DNA from: Streptomyces umbrinus
GTDB lineage: Bacteria > Actinomycetota > Actinomycetes > Streptomycetales > Streptomycetaceae
Reading direction: 5' to 3'
Assembly: GCF_030817415.1 (NCBI RefSeq)
Contig: NZ_JAUSZI010000002.1
Coordinates: 11,445,501-11,509,500 of the forward strand
Length of the DNA: 64,000 nucleotides
Part shown: piece after piece, positions 1 through 7,917 of the stretch
How the letters are laid out: the number at the start of each line of letters is the position of its first letter
Position numbering within the stretch: the stretch's first letter is position 1
Notes under the pieces: model-generated
What the model saw: only the letters and a program-made list of their open reading frames with translations
What the model was told of the DNA's origin: nothing
Database searches by the model: none
Position numbers and translations under genes: made by a program

Positions 1-382
1 GGGCGCTGCAGATCTGTCCTGGGGTGCAGTAGCCGCACTGAAAGGCGTCTCGGTCCAGGAAGGCGCGCTGGAGCGGATGGAGTTCCTCGCCGTCCCCCGA
101 GAGTCCCTCGACGGTCGTGATGTCGCCCCCGTCGAGGGCGACGGCGGGCAGCAGGCAACTGTTGGCGCGACGGCCGTCGACCAGGACCGTGCATGCGCCG
201 CACTGACCGTGGTCACAGCCCTTCTTGGCACCGATGAGGTCGAGGTCCTCGCGCAGCACGTCCAGAAGAACGGAACGGTGGTCGACGGTGAGTGTGTGCG
301 GTTTGCCGTTCACCCGCAGGGTGACTTCAGAGTGGTGGCTGTCGGGTGAGGCGGAGGTGCCGCGCGCGACGTCGGAATCCAT
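1..382 (-). CDS. 2Fe-2S subunit of a xanthine dehydrogenase/aldehyde oxidoreductase-type enzyme (partial)
   Basis: The gene runs off the left edge of the window, so only about 127 N-terminal residues are visible. After a short polar leader it shows the plant-type ferredoxin fold of small molybdenum-hydroxylase subunits: the cluster motif CDHGQCGACTV near residues 55-65, and then FQCGYCTPGQ, the start of the second 2Fe-2S domain. In this family (PaoA/YagT/CutS type) the subunit passes electrons from a molybdopterin subunit to a FAD subunit, which should lie further left. The ATG at 380-382 was chosen because the following residues lead straight into the conserved beta-strand VTLRVNGKPH. Family membership is clear; the substrate cannot be told. 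Confidence 0.9.
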   Translation of the reverse strand, partial: MDSDVARGTSASPDSHHSEVTLRVNGKPHTLTVDHRSVLLDVLREDLDLIGAKKGCDHGQCGACTVLVDGRRANSCLLPAVALDGGDITTVEGLSGDGEELHPLQRAFLDRDAFQCGYCTPGQICSA

Positions 383-443
383 GAAGACCTCCCGTACGTA
401 AAGGCCGTTGGGACGGGACGTTCGGAAAACGGGGGCACGAGAG

Positions 444-929
444 CTACGGCAATGTGTCGTCCTCGTCCGGGACCCGGTGGACGGCAGCCTCTTCCGCGGA
501 GGCCGCGCCGCCGTCGATGCCGACGTCGTGAGCGATCATGTCCTTCTCGCCATCCTCGTGCGCGCCTTCGTCCGGAGCCACGAGGCGGCCCGCCCGGTCC
601 ACACCCACCTCCGCGTCCAGCGGCTCGCCCTGCCCGCCCGCGAGATCCCCCATGTCGTCGTCCGCTCCGGGCTCCTCCAGCACCGGATCCGTACGCTCCT
701 CGGCCAGCCTCTGGTCCAGGCTCTCGCCCTCGTGCTGCTCACGACCGGTGGTGCCCTGGTGTTCCACGGCGAGCGGACGCTCGGGGGGTGACCAGCCTTC
801 CTCGTAGGGGTCGCTGCCCCGGTCGCTGAGTGTGTCCTCCGGATCCAGGACGCCCTCGTCCTCACGGTCGTCGGTGCCTTGGGGCTGGTAAACCTCGTCA
901 CCCATGACGTCGTCGTTCTGGCTTCCCAT
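444..929 (-). CDS. DUF5709 family protein
   Basis: A 161-residue acidic, hydrophilic protein starting MGSQNDDVMGDEVYQPQG and rich in Asp and Glu. It carries the pattern DPEDTLSDRGSDPYEEGWSPPERP typical in arrangement of DUF5709, an actinobacterial family of unknown function in which a short Pro/Glu-rich repeat recurs. No signal peptide or membrane segment is visible. The ATG at 929 was chosen because GAAAGG lies about ten bases upstream; an in-frame ATG three codons earlier (938) is possible. The reading frame stays open upstream for a long way, but the composition there changes and is not coding-like. It stands alone between the molybdenum-enzyme subunit and a small hypothetical gene on the other strand. 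Confidence 0.75.
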   Translation of the reverse strand: MGSQNDDVMGDEVYQPQGTDDREDEGVLDPEDTLSDRGSDPYEEGWSPPERPLAVEHQGTTGREQHEGESLDQRLAEERTDPVLEEPGADDDMGDLAGGQGEPLDAEVGVDRAGRLVAPDEGAHEDGEKDMIAHDVGIDGGAASAEEAAVHRVPDEDDTLP

Positions 930-1037
930 GGCGCACATACCTTTCGGATGGATCCAGGTTCTTGAGTCCACGTATCCAGGCTGACCCCGTCCACACTTTC
1001 CGGCACGCCGGGAGGTGTGCGGGGCTGAGGCCGGGGT

Positions 1038-1340
1038 GTGTGCGGGGGCGGGGGTACCCGGGCCGCCCTGCAGCGCGGGGCCCGCGATCACGGAGGTGGC
1101 TGGTATAACCGCGGCACGGAGACCGGTGGCGTCTCGGGCACGCCGGACAAGGACTACAACCTGATCTGGTATGTGGAGGCGTGTTTGAGCAACGCGCTGC
1201 GCTTGGAGGCGTACATCGCGGATGCGGAGCGCGACAAGGACACCCAGGCCGTGGATCTTTTCCGCAAGGCGCAGACGGACAGCCGCAAGGGCGCCGACAT
1301 CGGCAAGCGGCTGCTGCGGTCGCGGCTGGCCGACAGCTGA
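1038..1340 (+). CDS. small hypothetical protein, paralogue A (start codon lost?)
   Basis: A protein of unknown function whose last 65 or so residues (from TPDKDYNLIWYVEACLSNAL to the end) nearly match the protein at 7071-7307. It is predicted all-helical and has no signal peptide. In the other copy the gene begins with ATG after GGAGG; here the matching position reads ATA (1105-1107) and one base is missing just after it, so the normal start is gone and the frame is open only from a GTG at 1038, whose leader is glycine-rich and unconvincing. This copy is therefore either started at an unusual codon or is a recent pseudogene. The core codons remain intact, which suggests recent loss. Confidence 0.5.
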   Translation: MCGGGGTRAALQRGARDHGGGWYNRGTETGGVSGTPDKDYNLIWYVEACLSNALRLEAYIADAERDKDTQAVDLFRKAQTDSRKGADIGKRLLRSRLADS

Positions 1341-1423
1341 GGACCGTACCGGGCACGCCTGTGGGGCGGTGTGACGGCAGAGCGGTTGAATCCGGGTTAG
1401 GGCCGACCGCCTGGTCCGTGCCC

Positions 1424-2143
1424 TCAGCCTTCCACTCCGGTGGCCCTGTGGGCCGCTCCCACCGGCTTGGACTCCGGGGACCCGCGTTGTCGCAGGTAGA
1501 TCGAGAGGACGGCCATCGAGGCGACGGCCAGGAGTTCGGACTGCCAGTTCTGAAGCGTGCGGTTCCAGAAATCCGCCGCGCCCAGGTAGTCGGCCCAGCT
1601 CAGCGGCGCCTGCAGCTGCCGTAGCCGCTGTTCGTTGTGGGCGGCCGTGCCGGTGATCGACTGGACCAGCCAGGAGAGCAGGAAGACCGTCCCCATCACC
1701 AGCAGCAGCGAGTGCGAGTACACCGCACGCCGCCATCCGCCGACCTTGGCCCACCTGGGCGAGCCCTCCTGGGCGTACTCGCCGACCAACTGTGCCTCGT
1801 CGGACTCGGTGCCGGCCTTGTGCAGTTCCTTGGACTCCGGGGAACCGCGTTGCAACAGCCAGACGGTCACCCCGACGTACAGGAAGAACTGCAGGTACTC
1901 CGACTGCCAGTTCTCGGACACATCGACGGCGAAATCGGACGTCGTGACGTACTCGCCGAGAGAGATCTGCTGGAGCTGGTCCGCGGCCATCTGGTTGTTG
2001 AAGTCGGCGTGTCCGGCGAACGCCTGCCCGACCAGGGCCAAGACGAACGCGGCGGTGAAGAACAGTCCGAGCCCGTTGTCCTGCACGAAGCCCCGCAGGC
2101 CCCGGTGCTTCGGCGATCCGGCCTGGGACGAGCGCTCGGTCAT
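1424..2143 (-). CDS. DUF6766 family membrane protein, copy 1
   Basis: A 239-residue membrane protein of unknown function with four predicted transmembrane segments (about residues 25-45, 85-103, 145-167 and 200-218). It consists of two related halves: each has a hydrophobic helix, an N-Q-rich stretch, NWQSE, a second helix, then QRGSPESK. The ATG at 2143 overlaps the TGA of the 27-residue gene upstream (ATGA), so the two are probably translationally coupled. A second copy of equal length lies at 48431-49150 on the other strand. DUF6766 has no established function; the paired membrane halves suggest an internal duplication of a two-helix unit. Confidence 0.85.
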   Translation of the reverse strand: MTERSSQAGSPKHRGLRGFVQDNGLGLFFTAAFVLALVGQAFAGHADFNNQMAADQLQQISLGEYVTTSDFAVDVSENWQSEYLQFFLYVGVTVWLLQRGSPESKELHKAGTESDEAQLVGEYAQEGSPRWAKVGGWRRAVYSHSLLLVMGTVFLLSWLVQSITGTAAHNEQRLRQLQAPLSWADYLGAADFWNRTLQNWQSELLAVASMAVLSIYLRQRGSPESKPVGAAHRATGVEG

Positions 2144-2223
2144 TGGTGCATCAACCCCAGTGCCGCCAGGTAGGCGAGGCCGACCGTGATGATCACGACG
2201 ACCATGGTGAACATGATCCTCAC
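2140..2223 (-). CDS. 27-residue membrane micropeptide, copy 1
   Basis: A GTG-started frame of 27 codons lying between the lipoprotein and DUF6766 genes. The product begins VRIMFTMVVVIITVGLAYL and is one hydrophobic helix with a basic N-terminus. The GTG follows the lipoprotein stop by four bases, and its stop overlaps the DUF6766 ATG. The matching frame exists in the second cassette at 48340-48423, with about 15 of the first 19 residues identical and many silent differences, which argues that it is translated. Role unknown; a small subunit or stabiliser of the neighbouring membrane protein is a guess. An ATG three codons later could also serve as the start. Confidence 0.6.
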   Translation of the reverse strand: MRIMFTMVVVIITVGLAYLAALGLMHQ

Positions 2224-2227
2224 CACC

Positions 2228-2638
2228 TCACCCGCCCTTGATCCGACACTGGTACGGCTCCTGCGGCCGCGGCTCGCATCCGGCGGCCACCACCCTCCAG
2301 CCGTAGGTGAAGTGGGAGAGAAACAGGGTGTCCGACGAAAGTACCGCCCGCGCCTGGTTCCCGTACACGTCCGTCCGCCGCACGGGACCGCCCGGCGGCA
2401 GCGACGCCTCACTCATCGCTCTTACGCACGGGCTGCCCGCCGACTGCTCCACCTCCTCCACGGTCACGGGCGCGAGAACGGCGCACACCCGGTCGTACGC
2501 ACCTTCACCGAGGGCCCGCTCGAACACGGCCGTTGTGTCGCGTACGTCATTCCGCCGTTCGGCCACCGTTCCACACCCGCTGGCGCTGCAGCCGCCCAGC
2601 AGAACGGCAACCACTACCCCGCACGCTCGCCCGGCCAT
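2228..2638 (-). CDS. small lipoprotein of unknown function, copy 1
   Basis: A 136-residue secreted lipoprotein. The N-terminus has a hydrophobic segment ending in a lipobox (VVVAVLLGGC). The mature part contains DVRDTTAVFERAL, DVYGNQARAVLSSDTLFLSHF and a C-terminal GWRVVAAGCEP region with two cysteines. The ATG at 2638 is preceded by GGAGGTGG at good spacing. The fold (a helix followed by beta-hairpins ending in a GW-V-A-G-C motif) resembles small actinobacterial outer-surface lipoproteins, but no named family is recognised. It is the first gene of the three-gene cassette and has an equal-length copy at 47926-48336. Confidence 0.75.
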   Translation of the reverse strand: MAGRACGVVVAVLLGGCSASGCGTVAERRNDVRDTTAVFERALGEGAYDRVCAVLAPVTVEEVEQSAGSPCVRAMSEASLPPGGPVRRTDVYGNQARAVLSSDTLFLSHFTYGWRVVAAGCEPRPQEPYQCRIKGG

Positions 2639-2689
2639 CCGCCCACCTCCAACAGCAGTACAACGCAACGAGCCCCACGCGAGCGGCTA

Positions 2690-3015
2690 CCGCGCCCCGG
2701 CCTTCCCCCACTCGGCCGATCCGGCGGGGATGAGGAAGGCGGACCGCAACAGGCCGTACGTCCGCGGCGTACACGGTCGGTGACGAGTCTGGTGTGGCAC
2801 TTGATGTGCCATGGAGTGGACTCGTATGGCGACACGGGCTGTCCGGCGCTGTGCTGGCGCTGGCGTACCGACAGGGCAGCGGGCCAAGCGATCAACTCGG
2901 CGCCGAGAAGGGCGCCGACGCCGGGCACGATCACGATGGTCTCGGCGTTCTGGTGCCGGCGGAACCGGTCCTCGATGAGCGCGTCAACGCGCGTGATCTC
3001 GGCGTCCAGGTCCAT
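2690..3015 (-). pseudogene. IS110-family transposase remnant
   Basis: From an ATG at 3015 the frame reads DLDAEITRVDALIEDRF followed by IVPGVGALLGAELIA, the helix-hairpin-helix region before the C-terminal transposase_20 domain of IS110/IS116 elements. The frame then loses similarity; scraps of the C-terminal region (for example GLLRSAFLIPAG) appear in another frame nearer 2700, so the gene is truncated and frameshifted. It carries no complete catalytic domain and no end sequence could be placed. It lies directly upstream of the lipoprotein cassette and may mark the breakpoint of its duplication. Confidence 0.65.
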
Positions 3016-3030
3016 GACCGCGCGAGCCCG

Positions 3031-3340
3031 TGTGTACGTCCAGGCGGCCGTCGACTTCTACACCACCCATCTGGGCCTCACCCTCCGCAGCAACCCTGCC
3101 CCTGCCTTCGCCGAGAACCTTCCTTGTTCTCTTTACGGACTCGTTGACGAGACTTCACCGACCAGGCTTCCCGGCACTCCGCCGGCAGAGGCTGCTCCAT
3201 CAACCGGCACGTGGGCGTACCAGGTCGGTCGGCCATCGATCTCTGTTCCGGCACGGGCGTCCGAACGGCTGGGGGAGACCGGTCGTTGGTGTGTTCGGGG
3301 CCGAATGGTGACGACCTCACCGACCATGGGAGCCCCGGTG
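3031..3340 (+). pseudogene. possible VOC (glyoxalase-like) gene remnant
   Basis: The stretch AAVDFYTTHLGLTLR followed by PAFAE looks like the first beta-alpha-beta unit of a vicinal-oxygen-chelate protein, in which a Phe-Tyr pair precedes H-L-G-[FL]. The similarity then breaks, and later pieces (FTDSLTRLHRPGFP) are in a different frame. No plausible start or conserved second half is present. It is read as a decayed gene with modest confidence; it may be only a fragment carried in with the neighbouring IS110 remnant. Confidence 0.35.
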
Positions 3341-3360
3341 CGGTTGTGTGATCTCAGCGC

Positions 3361-3720
3361 CGTAGTTCCGCGTCAGTCCGAATCTTCGGCGGCGCGGCGC
3401 GCAGGCAGCAGTACGCGGATGCCGGCGGGTGGTGCCCCGGCCACGTTCTCCGTGAGTTCCGGAGCGAGCGCGGCGTCGAGTACCTCGAGCCATGCCGAAT
3501 CGCTCAGTCGAGAGGGCCGCGGGCCCCTCGGCCGAGGAGTCCGTCGCCTGCCGGATGGAATCTGCCGGTTCCGGCGGTAGCCGTTCGCCCAGCGTGGTCA
3601 GCACAGCCTGCGTCGCCCGCTCGGCCGGTCCCCGGCCCGGCAGCTGAGTCAGCGAGGTCGAAGGCATCCGCGATCGGGGCGACGCTCCGCTCATGCGGTG
3701 TGACTTCCCGGTTGGGGGCG
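3361..3720 (-). pseudogene. decayed gene, possibly DUF2267-related
   Basis: On the minus strand the frame containing ERATQAVLTTLGERLPPEP resembles the repeat of DUF2267 proteins, but it breaks after about 60 residues. A coding-like piece in another frame (AWLEVLDAALAPELTENVAG, ending at a TGA near 3376) follows. The two pieces suggest a frameshifted gene of about 110 codons. No start codon with a ribosome site is clear. The family guess rests on one motif and could be wrong. Confidence 0.3.
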
Positions 3721-3825
3721 GGCGCATCGAGTGGTGGCCCAGACCTCAGCCAGCCCAGGCGCGGGGAGAGGCAGACGGCGAAGCCGTCACGCTGTCGTCT
3801 CCGATCACCCTGGTGACGCTGCCGT

Positions 3826-4974
3826 TCAGGGCGGTTCCCCAGCTGTGCTGCGGGGTGTCTCGTGCCGGGCATTGACGAGCGAAGTGAGATCGTTCAGGAG
3901 CCGCTGGGTGTCCGCGGTCAGTCCTCCCAGTGCGGGGGTGGTCTCGTAGCGGCCATCGGCGAGTATGAGAGTCAACTGGCAATGAGCTGCCATTGCCACG
4001 GCCTCAGCGTGACGGCCATCGTCGGCGGCGTGGCTTTCCTGGAGGTCTAGCACGTCACCGGCAGCTCGCAGCAGCGTCGCGAGGATGCCGGGCACGCCGT
4101 CCGGCAGCACGGTGGCCTCGGTGAGTGTGCGCATGGTCGTCCGGATGTGTTCGGTGATCTGGTCCCAGGTGAGGTCCCAGTCGGCCCGCGGAGGTGCGAG
4201 AACGGATCGGCGCAGCCTGTGCCCGGGATTGAGGCGGTAGCTCTCGTTCGACCAGCGCCGCGCGACCCGCAGGTCCGTCACTGCGTCGGTGAGCCGTACC
4301 GCCTGGTGGTACCAGGCGCGAGTCTGCTCCCGGTTGTACGGTTCCTCCAGGCCGTCGGCGACGGTGTGCAGGAACTCGGCGCAGTCCTGGGGCAGTCGAT
4401 CCCGTAGATGGCGGACACGGCGGGAATGGACCGGTGGGAGGATCAGGGCGTTCACGGCGATGCCGATGACCGCGCCCAGCAGGGTCTCCAGGAATCGGTG
4501 CAGGATGTCAAAGCCCGTGTACGAGCCGTAGACGAGTACGAACAGCGCGGCCGTGGGCGCGTACAGGCCCTGTGCGCCGAAGCGCGCGTAATTGCCGAGC
4601 AGCACGGTGAGCGGTAGCGCCAGCGCCATCGCAGTCATGGTGTTGTGGGTCAGTACGCCCGCTCCGGCGGCGAGGAGCGTGCCTGCCACGACCACGGCGA
4701 ACTGCTGCAGCGCGGCCAACAGCGACCGGTAGACGGTGCTCTGAACGAGGAACAACGCCGTCCATGGTGCTAGCAGGGCCATGGGCGCACTCCACCACCA
4801 ACCTGCCACCGTCCAGGCCAGCAGCGCGGCGCCCGCTGCTTTGAGGGACTGCACCGCGGTGTCGCGCTCCGGCCCGGCCTCGGTGGCGCACCTGCGGGCC
4901 GAGTGCCTGATGGTCTGAGCCTCGCGGGTGATCGAGCGCCAGGTGAAGAGGGTCGCCTTCTTCCAGTTCTTCAC
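3826..4974 (-). CDS. FUSC family membrane protein (aromatic acid exporter-like)
   Basis: A 382-residue protein with a cytoplasmic basic N-terminus, a cluster of about six transmembrane segments between residues 45 and 180 (for example AVVVAGTLLAAGAGVL, ALALPLTVLLGNYA), and a long soluble helical C-terminal half. This is the plan of FUSC/DUF939-type proteins, which form half of aromatic-acid and fusaric-acid exporters. The conserved-looking LLGAVIGIAVNALILPP lies at the end of the membrane region, as in the family. It starts at GTG 4974, overlapping the stop of the SDR gene (GTGA), so the two form an operon with coupled translation. The substrate is unknown. Confidence 0.85.
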   Translation of the reverse strand: MKNWKKATLFTWRSITREAQTIRHSARRCATEAGPERDTAVQSLKAAGAALLAWTVAGWWWSAPMALLAPWTALFLVQSTVYRSLLAALQQFAVVVAGTLLAAGAGVLTHNTMTAMALALPLTVLLGNYARFGAQGLYAPTAALFVLVYGSYTGFDILHRFLETLLGAVIGIAVNALILPPVHSRRVRHLRDRLPQDCAEFLHTVADGLEEPYNREQTRAWYHQAVRLTDAVTDLRVARRWSNESYRLNPGHRLRRSVLAPPRADWDLTWDQITEHIRTTMRTLTEATVLPDGVPGILATLLRAAGDVLDLQESHAADDGRHAEAVAMAAHCQLTLILADGRYETTPALGGLTADTQRLLNDLTSLVNARHETPRSTAGEPP

Positions 4975-5843
4975 GGCAGTGGAGTGCCGCCCGTGGCGTT
5001 GAGGATCTCCGCGGTGATGAAACTCGCTTGTGGCGAGGCGAGGAAGACGAAGGCGGGCGCCATCTCGGCGGGCTGGGCGGGCCGCCCGAGCGGTGCTTGC
5101 TTACCGAATTCGGCGGTGTCAGGGAGCGTCGCCGGGATCAGGGGTGTCCATACCGGTCCGGGTGCCACGGCATTGACGCGAATACCGGCGGAGGACAGCA
5201 TCTGTGCGAGCCCCTGGGTGAAAGTCACGATCGCGCCCTTCGTCATCGCGTAGTCGAGCAGATGCGGGCTCGGCTTGTACGCCTGCACAGACGTGGTGTT
5301 GATGATGGAACCACCCGCCGGGATGTGCGGCAGGGCCAACTTGCAGAGCCAGAACATGCCGTACAGGTTCGTGCGCATCACCCGGTCGAACTGCTCCGTC
5401 GGGATCGCCTCGATTCCGTCCGGTTGGGACATCTGGTAGGCGGCGTTGTTGACGAGGATGTCGATCCGTCCGAATTCGTCGAGGGCGCGCTCCACCAGTC
5501 GGCGGCACTGCTCCTCCTCGCGGATGTCGCAGGGAACGGAGACTGCCTTGCGGCCCGCGTCCTCGACGAGGCGTGAGGTCTCGGCGGCTTCCTGGCCCTC
5601 CTCCGGCAGGTAGGTGAACAGCACGTCGGCGCCTTCGCGGGCGTAGGCGAGGGCTACGGCGCGTCCGATGCCGGAGTCGCCGCCGGTCACCAGCGCCTTG
5701 CGGTCGTGGAGGAGTCCGCTGCCTTCGTAGGAGGTTTCGCCATGGTCGGGCGGCGGGTCCATCGGGCCGGTCCAGCCAGGGTGTTCCTGGTCCTGCTGTG
5801 GGAAGTCGGGGCGGGGGTGCTTGTCAGTGGGGTTCTCGGGCAT
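4971..5843 (-). CDS. SDR family NAD(P)-dependent oxidoreductase (YghA-like)
   Basis: A 290-residue short-chain dehydrogenase with a 45-residue proline-rich N-terminal extension (PRPDFPQQDQEHPGWTGPMD), which marks the YghA/general-stress subgroup. The cofactor motif TGGDSGIG is at residues 53-60, NNAA follows the fourth beta-strand, the catalytic serine lies in INTTSVQAYK and the YxxxK pair in DYAMTKGA. All catalytic residues are present, so the enzyme should reduce or oxidise a small carbonyl or alcohol in the cytoplasm. It is the first gene of a pair with the FUSC protein. In Streptomyces, genes of this subgroup are usually linked with stress responses. Confidence 0.92.
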   Translation of the reverse strand: MPENPTDKHPRPDFPQQDQEHPGWTGPMDPPPDHGETSYEGSGLLHDRKALVTGGDSGIGRAVALAYAREGADVLFTYLPEEGQEAAETSRLVEDAGRKAVSVPCDIREEEQCRRLVERALDEFGRIDILVNNAAYQMSQPDGIEAIPTEQFDRVMRTNLYGMFWLCKLALPHIPAGGSIINTTSVQAYKPSPHLLDYAMTKGAIVTFTQGLAQMLSSAGIRVNAVAPGPVWTPLIPATLPDTAEFGKQAPLGRPAQPAEMAPAFVFLASPQASFITAEILNATGGTPLP

Positions 5844-6402
5844 GGTGGCTCCTGTTCAGTCGTGGATCAGCGGGATGCGGCGCGGCCGGCGCTGGGTTTT
5901 GAGGGGTGGTGTCGAGCCGCTCCTCGGGGTATTTGGCCGCCCAAGTCGGCAGCTGTCCTGTGGCCAAGGGGCACTCTCGGCTCGGCATGGGCCGCACGGG
6001 CTGCGGTCCCTGCTTCCACTACCGCGTGTCGCACGTGCGGTGTGTCGCGGGGTGGCTTGTCGGGGACTGTGGCGATGCACGTCGCCTCTACTGTGGCTCC
6101 GGGTGCCCCCGCCGGAGTGATCCACACGGACATGTTCGGGTTCCCGCCGCGGTCGGGGAGTACGGCATCGGTATCTGCCTCGCTCGAAGGACGGTGCTCG
6201 GCCGGGGAGCCGGATATCGTGCCGCGGCAGTGCTGCCCGTGCCGGCGACGGTGATCCTGTGACTGGTCAACCGGGGGGTGACTGCGGTCAGCTTCCGGGG
6301 ACGCGGTCCTCGGCCACTGTTGCGTGCCCATTGGGTGAGCCGGTCACCGGAGCGGCGATCGGTGACCAGGGCCAAGCGCGCGCCCACGGGGCAGTGCTTC
6401 GA
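5844..6402. other. intergenic stretch, no gene recognised
   Basis: Several frames stay open because of the high GC content, but none has a recognisable motif together with a ribosome site. A minus-strand frame ending near 5867 (containing MSVWITPAGAPGATVEATC) is the most protein-like, but it has no family signature. The stretch follows the IS4 remnant and is probably decayed transposon sequence. Confidence 0.4.
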
Positions 6403-6875
6403 TCATCGGCAGCAGACGTCGCGACTGCACTCGCCGCCACAGGCCGCGCCAGTGGCGGCGGCGTCCCGCGGTGCTTCGGAGCCGTCATGACCGCGGTCGG
6501 CGAGCGGCGGCATCCCTGGCTGAGCGACGGCAGCAGCTCCGGGACCTGGGGCAACCTGTGCCCGATGTAGTGCCGCGGTCCGAGGACGGCATCGATCAGT
6601 GCGCGGGTGCCGCACTCGACCAGGGCGTCAGCCGCACTTGGGGGTATCCGGCGGGGCGTGTGGTGTGGGGCCTGGGGCCCAATCGTTTCCGGGCCTGGCG
6701 CAGAGCTGCCGCCGACGGGTCGGCCACCATGTCCCGCGGCCATCCGGCCGTCAACGCCGCCCACACCTGCCGATAGCCGCAGTCCGTGTACAGGCTCATG
6801 GCCAGCACAGTGTAGTCCACCACCTGGGTCGGCAGCAGACGCACCCACAGTCTGCGCCGGACGCCATTCCTCTTC
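6403..6875 (-). pseudogene. IS4-family transposase remnant
   Basis: From an ATG at 6875 the protein reads RRLWVRLLPTQVVDYTVLAM, then LYTDCGYRQVWAALTAG and ALRQARKRLG: the N-terminal domain of Streptomyces IS4-type transposases. After a frameshift near 6660, VECGTRALIDAVLGP appears in a second frame and PPLADRGHDGSEAPRDAAATG, around the second catalytic Asp, in a third. The gene therefore has at least two frameshifts and lacks its C-terminal half. It lies just upstream of the second copy of the small duplicated gene. Confidence 0.75.
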
Positions 6876-6929
6876 ATCGTCCCCGGCCGGCCGAGACAGC
6901 CCCGACTTCCCGATTTTGGGGTTCGGGCG

Positions 6930-7307
6930 CCTCGAGTCCACATATCAAGGCTGGACCGGCCACACCTTCCGGCACGCGTGAGACACGTGCGGGGCCGAGG
7001 TGTGTGCGGGGGCGGGGCGGGTACCCGGGTCGCCCCGAAGGGCGAGAGCCCGAACACGCAGGAGGCTGGTATGACCAGCAGTACGGAGAGCGGTGGCGTT
7101 ACGGGCACGCCGGACAAGGACTACAACCTGATCTGGTATGTGGAGGCGTGTTTGAGCAATGCGCTGCGCTTGGAGGCGTACATCGCGGATGCGGAGCGCG
7201 ACAAGGACACCGAGGTCGTGGATCCTTTCCGCAAGGCCCAGGCGGACAGCCGCAAGGGCGCCGAAATCGGCAAGCGGCTACTGCGCTCGCGGCTGGCCGA
7301 CAGCTGA
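6930..7307 (+). repeat. dispersed direct duplicate of the 960-1340 segment
   Basis: About 370 bases here align with 960-1340 in the same orientation, starting around the shared GAGTCCAC(A/G)TATC and running through the small gene to the common C-terminus GKRLLRSRLADS. The shared part includes the non-coding leader (CTTTCCGGCACGC or close variants, then GTGTGTGCGGGGGCGGGG). The copies differ by small indels upstream and by point changes in the gene. Confidence 0.7.
7071..7307 (+). CDS. small hypothetical protein, paralogue B (intact start)
   Basis: A 78-residue helical cytoplasmic protein of unknown function starting MTSSTESGGVTGTPDKDYN. The ATG at 7071 follows GGAGG by six bases, a good actinobacterial ribosome site. 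The core, with LIWYVEACLSNALRLEAYIA and DAERDKDTE, is nearly identical to that of the gene at 1038-1340. A conserved Tyr-Val-Glu-Ala-Cys and a run of charged residues suggest a small helical bundle. It resembles short Streptomyces hypotheticals, but no named domain is recognised. It sits between an IS4 remnant and the antiporter operon. Confidence 0.65.
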   Translation: MTSSTESGGVTGTPDKDYNLIWYVEACLSNALRLEAYIADAERDKDTEVVDPFRKAQADSRKGAEIGKRLLRSRLADS

Positions 7308-7734
7308 GCGACTCGCGGGAGGGCATCGGCACGAGCGTTCACAGTGCGCGCCCTCCCTGGCCAGGGCTCAGGCCGACACACGGGTAGCCCGGTCGGCGAT
7401 GACGATGCCCGGTGAGCACAGCCACTCACGGTCCACCGGACAGCGGGAGCCGTCAGCGGCCTTGGGCCAGGCGGGGCTGGCACGGCCACTTCTCGCCGCG
7501 CAGGGCCAGACGGGTCCATTTTTGCTTGGCCTGGGGCGCGGACATGGCTTTCCCCCGGCTTTTCCATCGCCGACTGGTTTGCTGTGCGCTTGTTTCCCAT
7601 GCCCGGGGATTGCCGGATGCCCCGCCGGGCTACCCGCGGTGTGAGTACCGCGACCCCGCGCACGGCGACCATGAGGAGGCCGTCTTGACCCTCACCGACC
7701 AACCGGCGGGCGCGGACTGCCCCGCCCCTCGCGC
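7308..7734. other. upstream region of the antiporter operon, no gene recognised
   Basis: There is no supported gene in these 427 bases. The last 60 bases or so lead directly into the first gene of the Mrp-type operon and must carry or follow its promoter, but no convincing -10/-35 pair was identified by eye. Confidence 0.4.
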
Positions 7735-7917
7735 ATGACGGGAAAACGGACGGCAGCCCTGATCGCGGAACTGCTCGTGTGGTGGTTCTCGCTGTCGGTC
7801 CTGTGGCTCGTACTCATCAGCACGGTCGACGCGCTGGAAGTGCTCGCAGGGGCGGTCTGCGCCCTGTTGGCGGCCGTGTTGGCGGTGGCCGCGCGCCGGG
7901 CGGTGACCGGCCGGTGA
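7735..7917 (+). CDS. small membrane protein, probably MrpE-like antiporter subunit
   Basis: A 60-residue protein with two hydrophobic segments (LLVWWFSLSVLWLVLI and VLAGAVCALLAAVLAVA) and a basic tail. Position and topology match the N-terminal membrane part of MrpE/MnhE, which is usually about 160 residues long, so this would be a shortened version without the cytoplasmic domain. Its stop overlaps the GTG of the next gene (GTGA). The assignment leans on operon context; the sequence alone is too short to be decisive. Confidence 0.6.
   Translation: MTGKRTAALIAELLVWWFSLSVLWLVLISTVDALEVLAGAVCALLAAVLAVAARRAVTGR

Noticed and set aside
5867..6331. A 154-codon minus-strand frame after the SDR gene
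   Set aside because: Part of it reads like protein but it overlaps sequence derived from an IS4 remnant and lacks a ribosome site and any family pattern.
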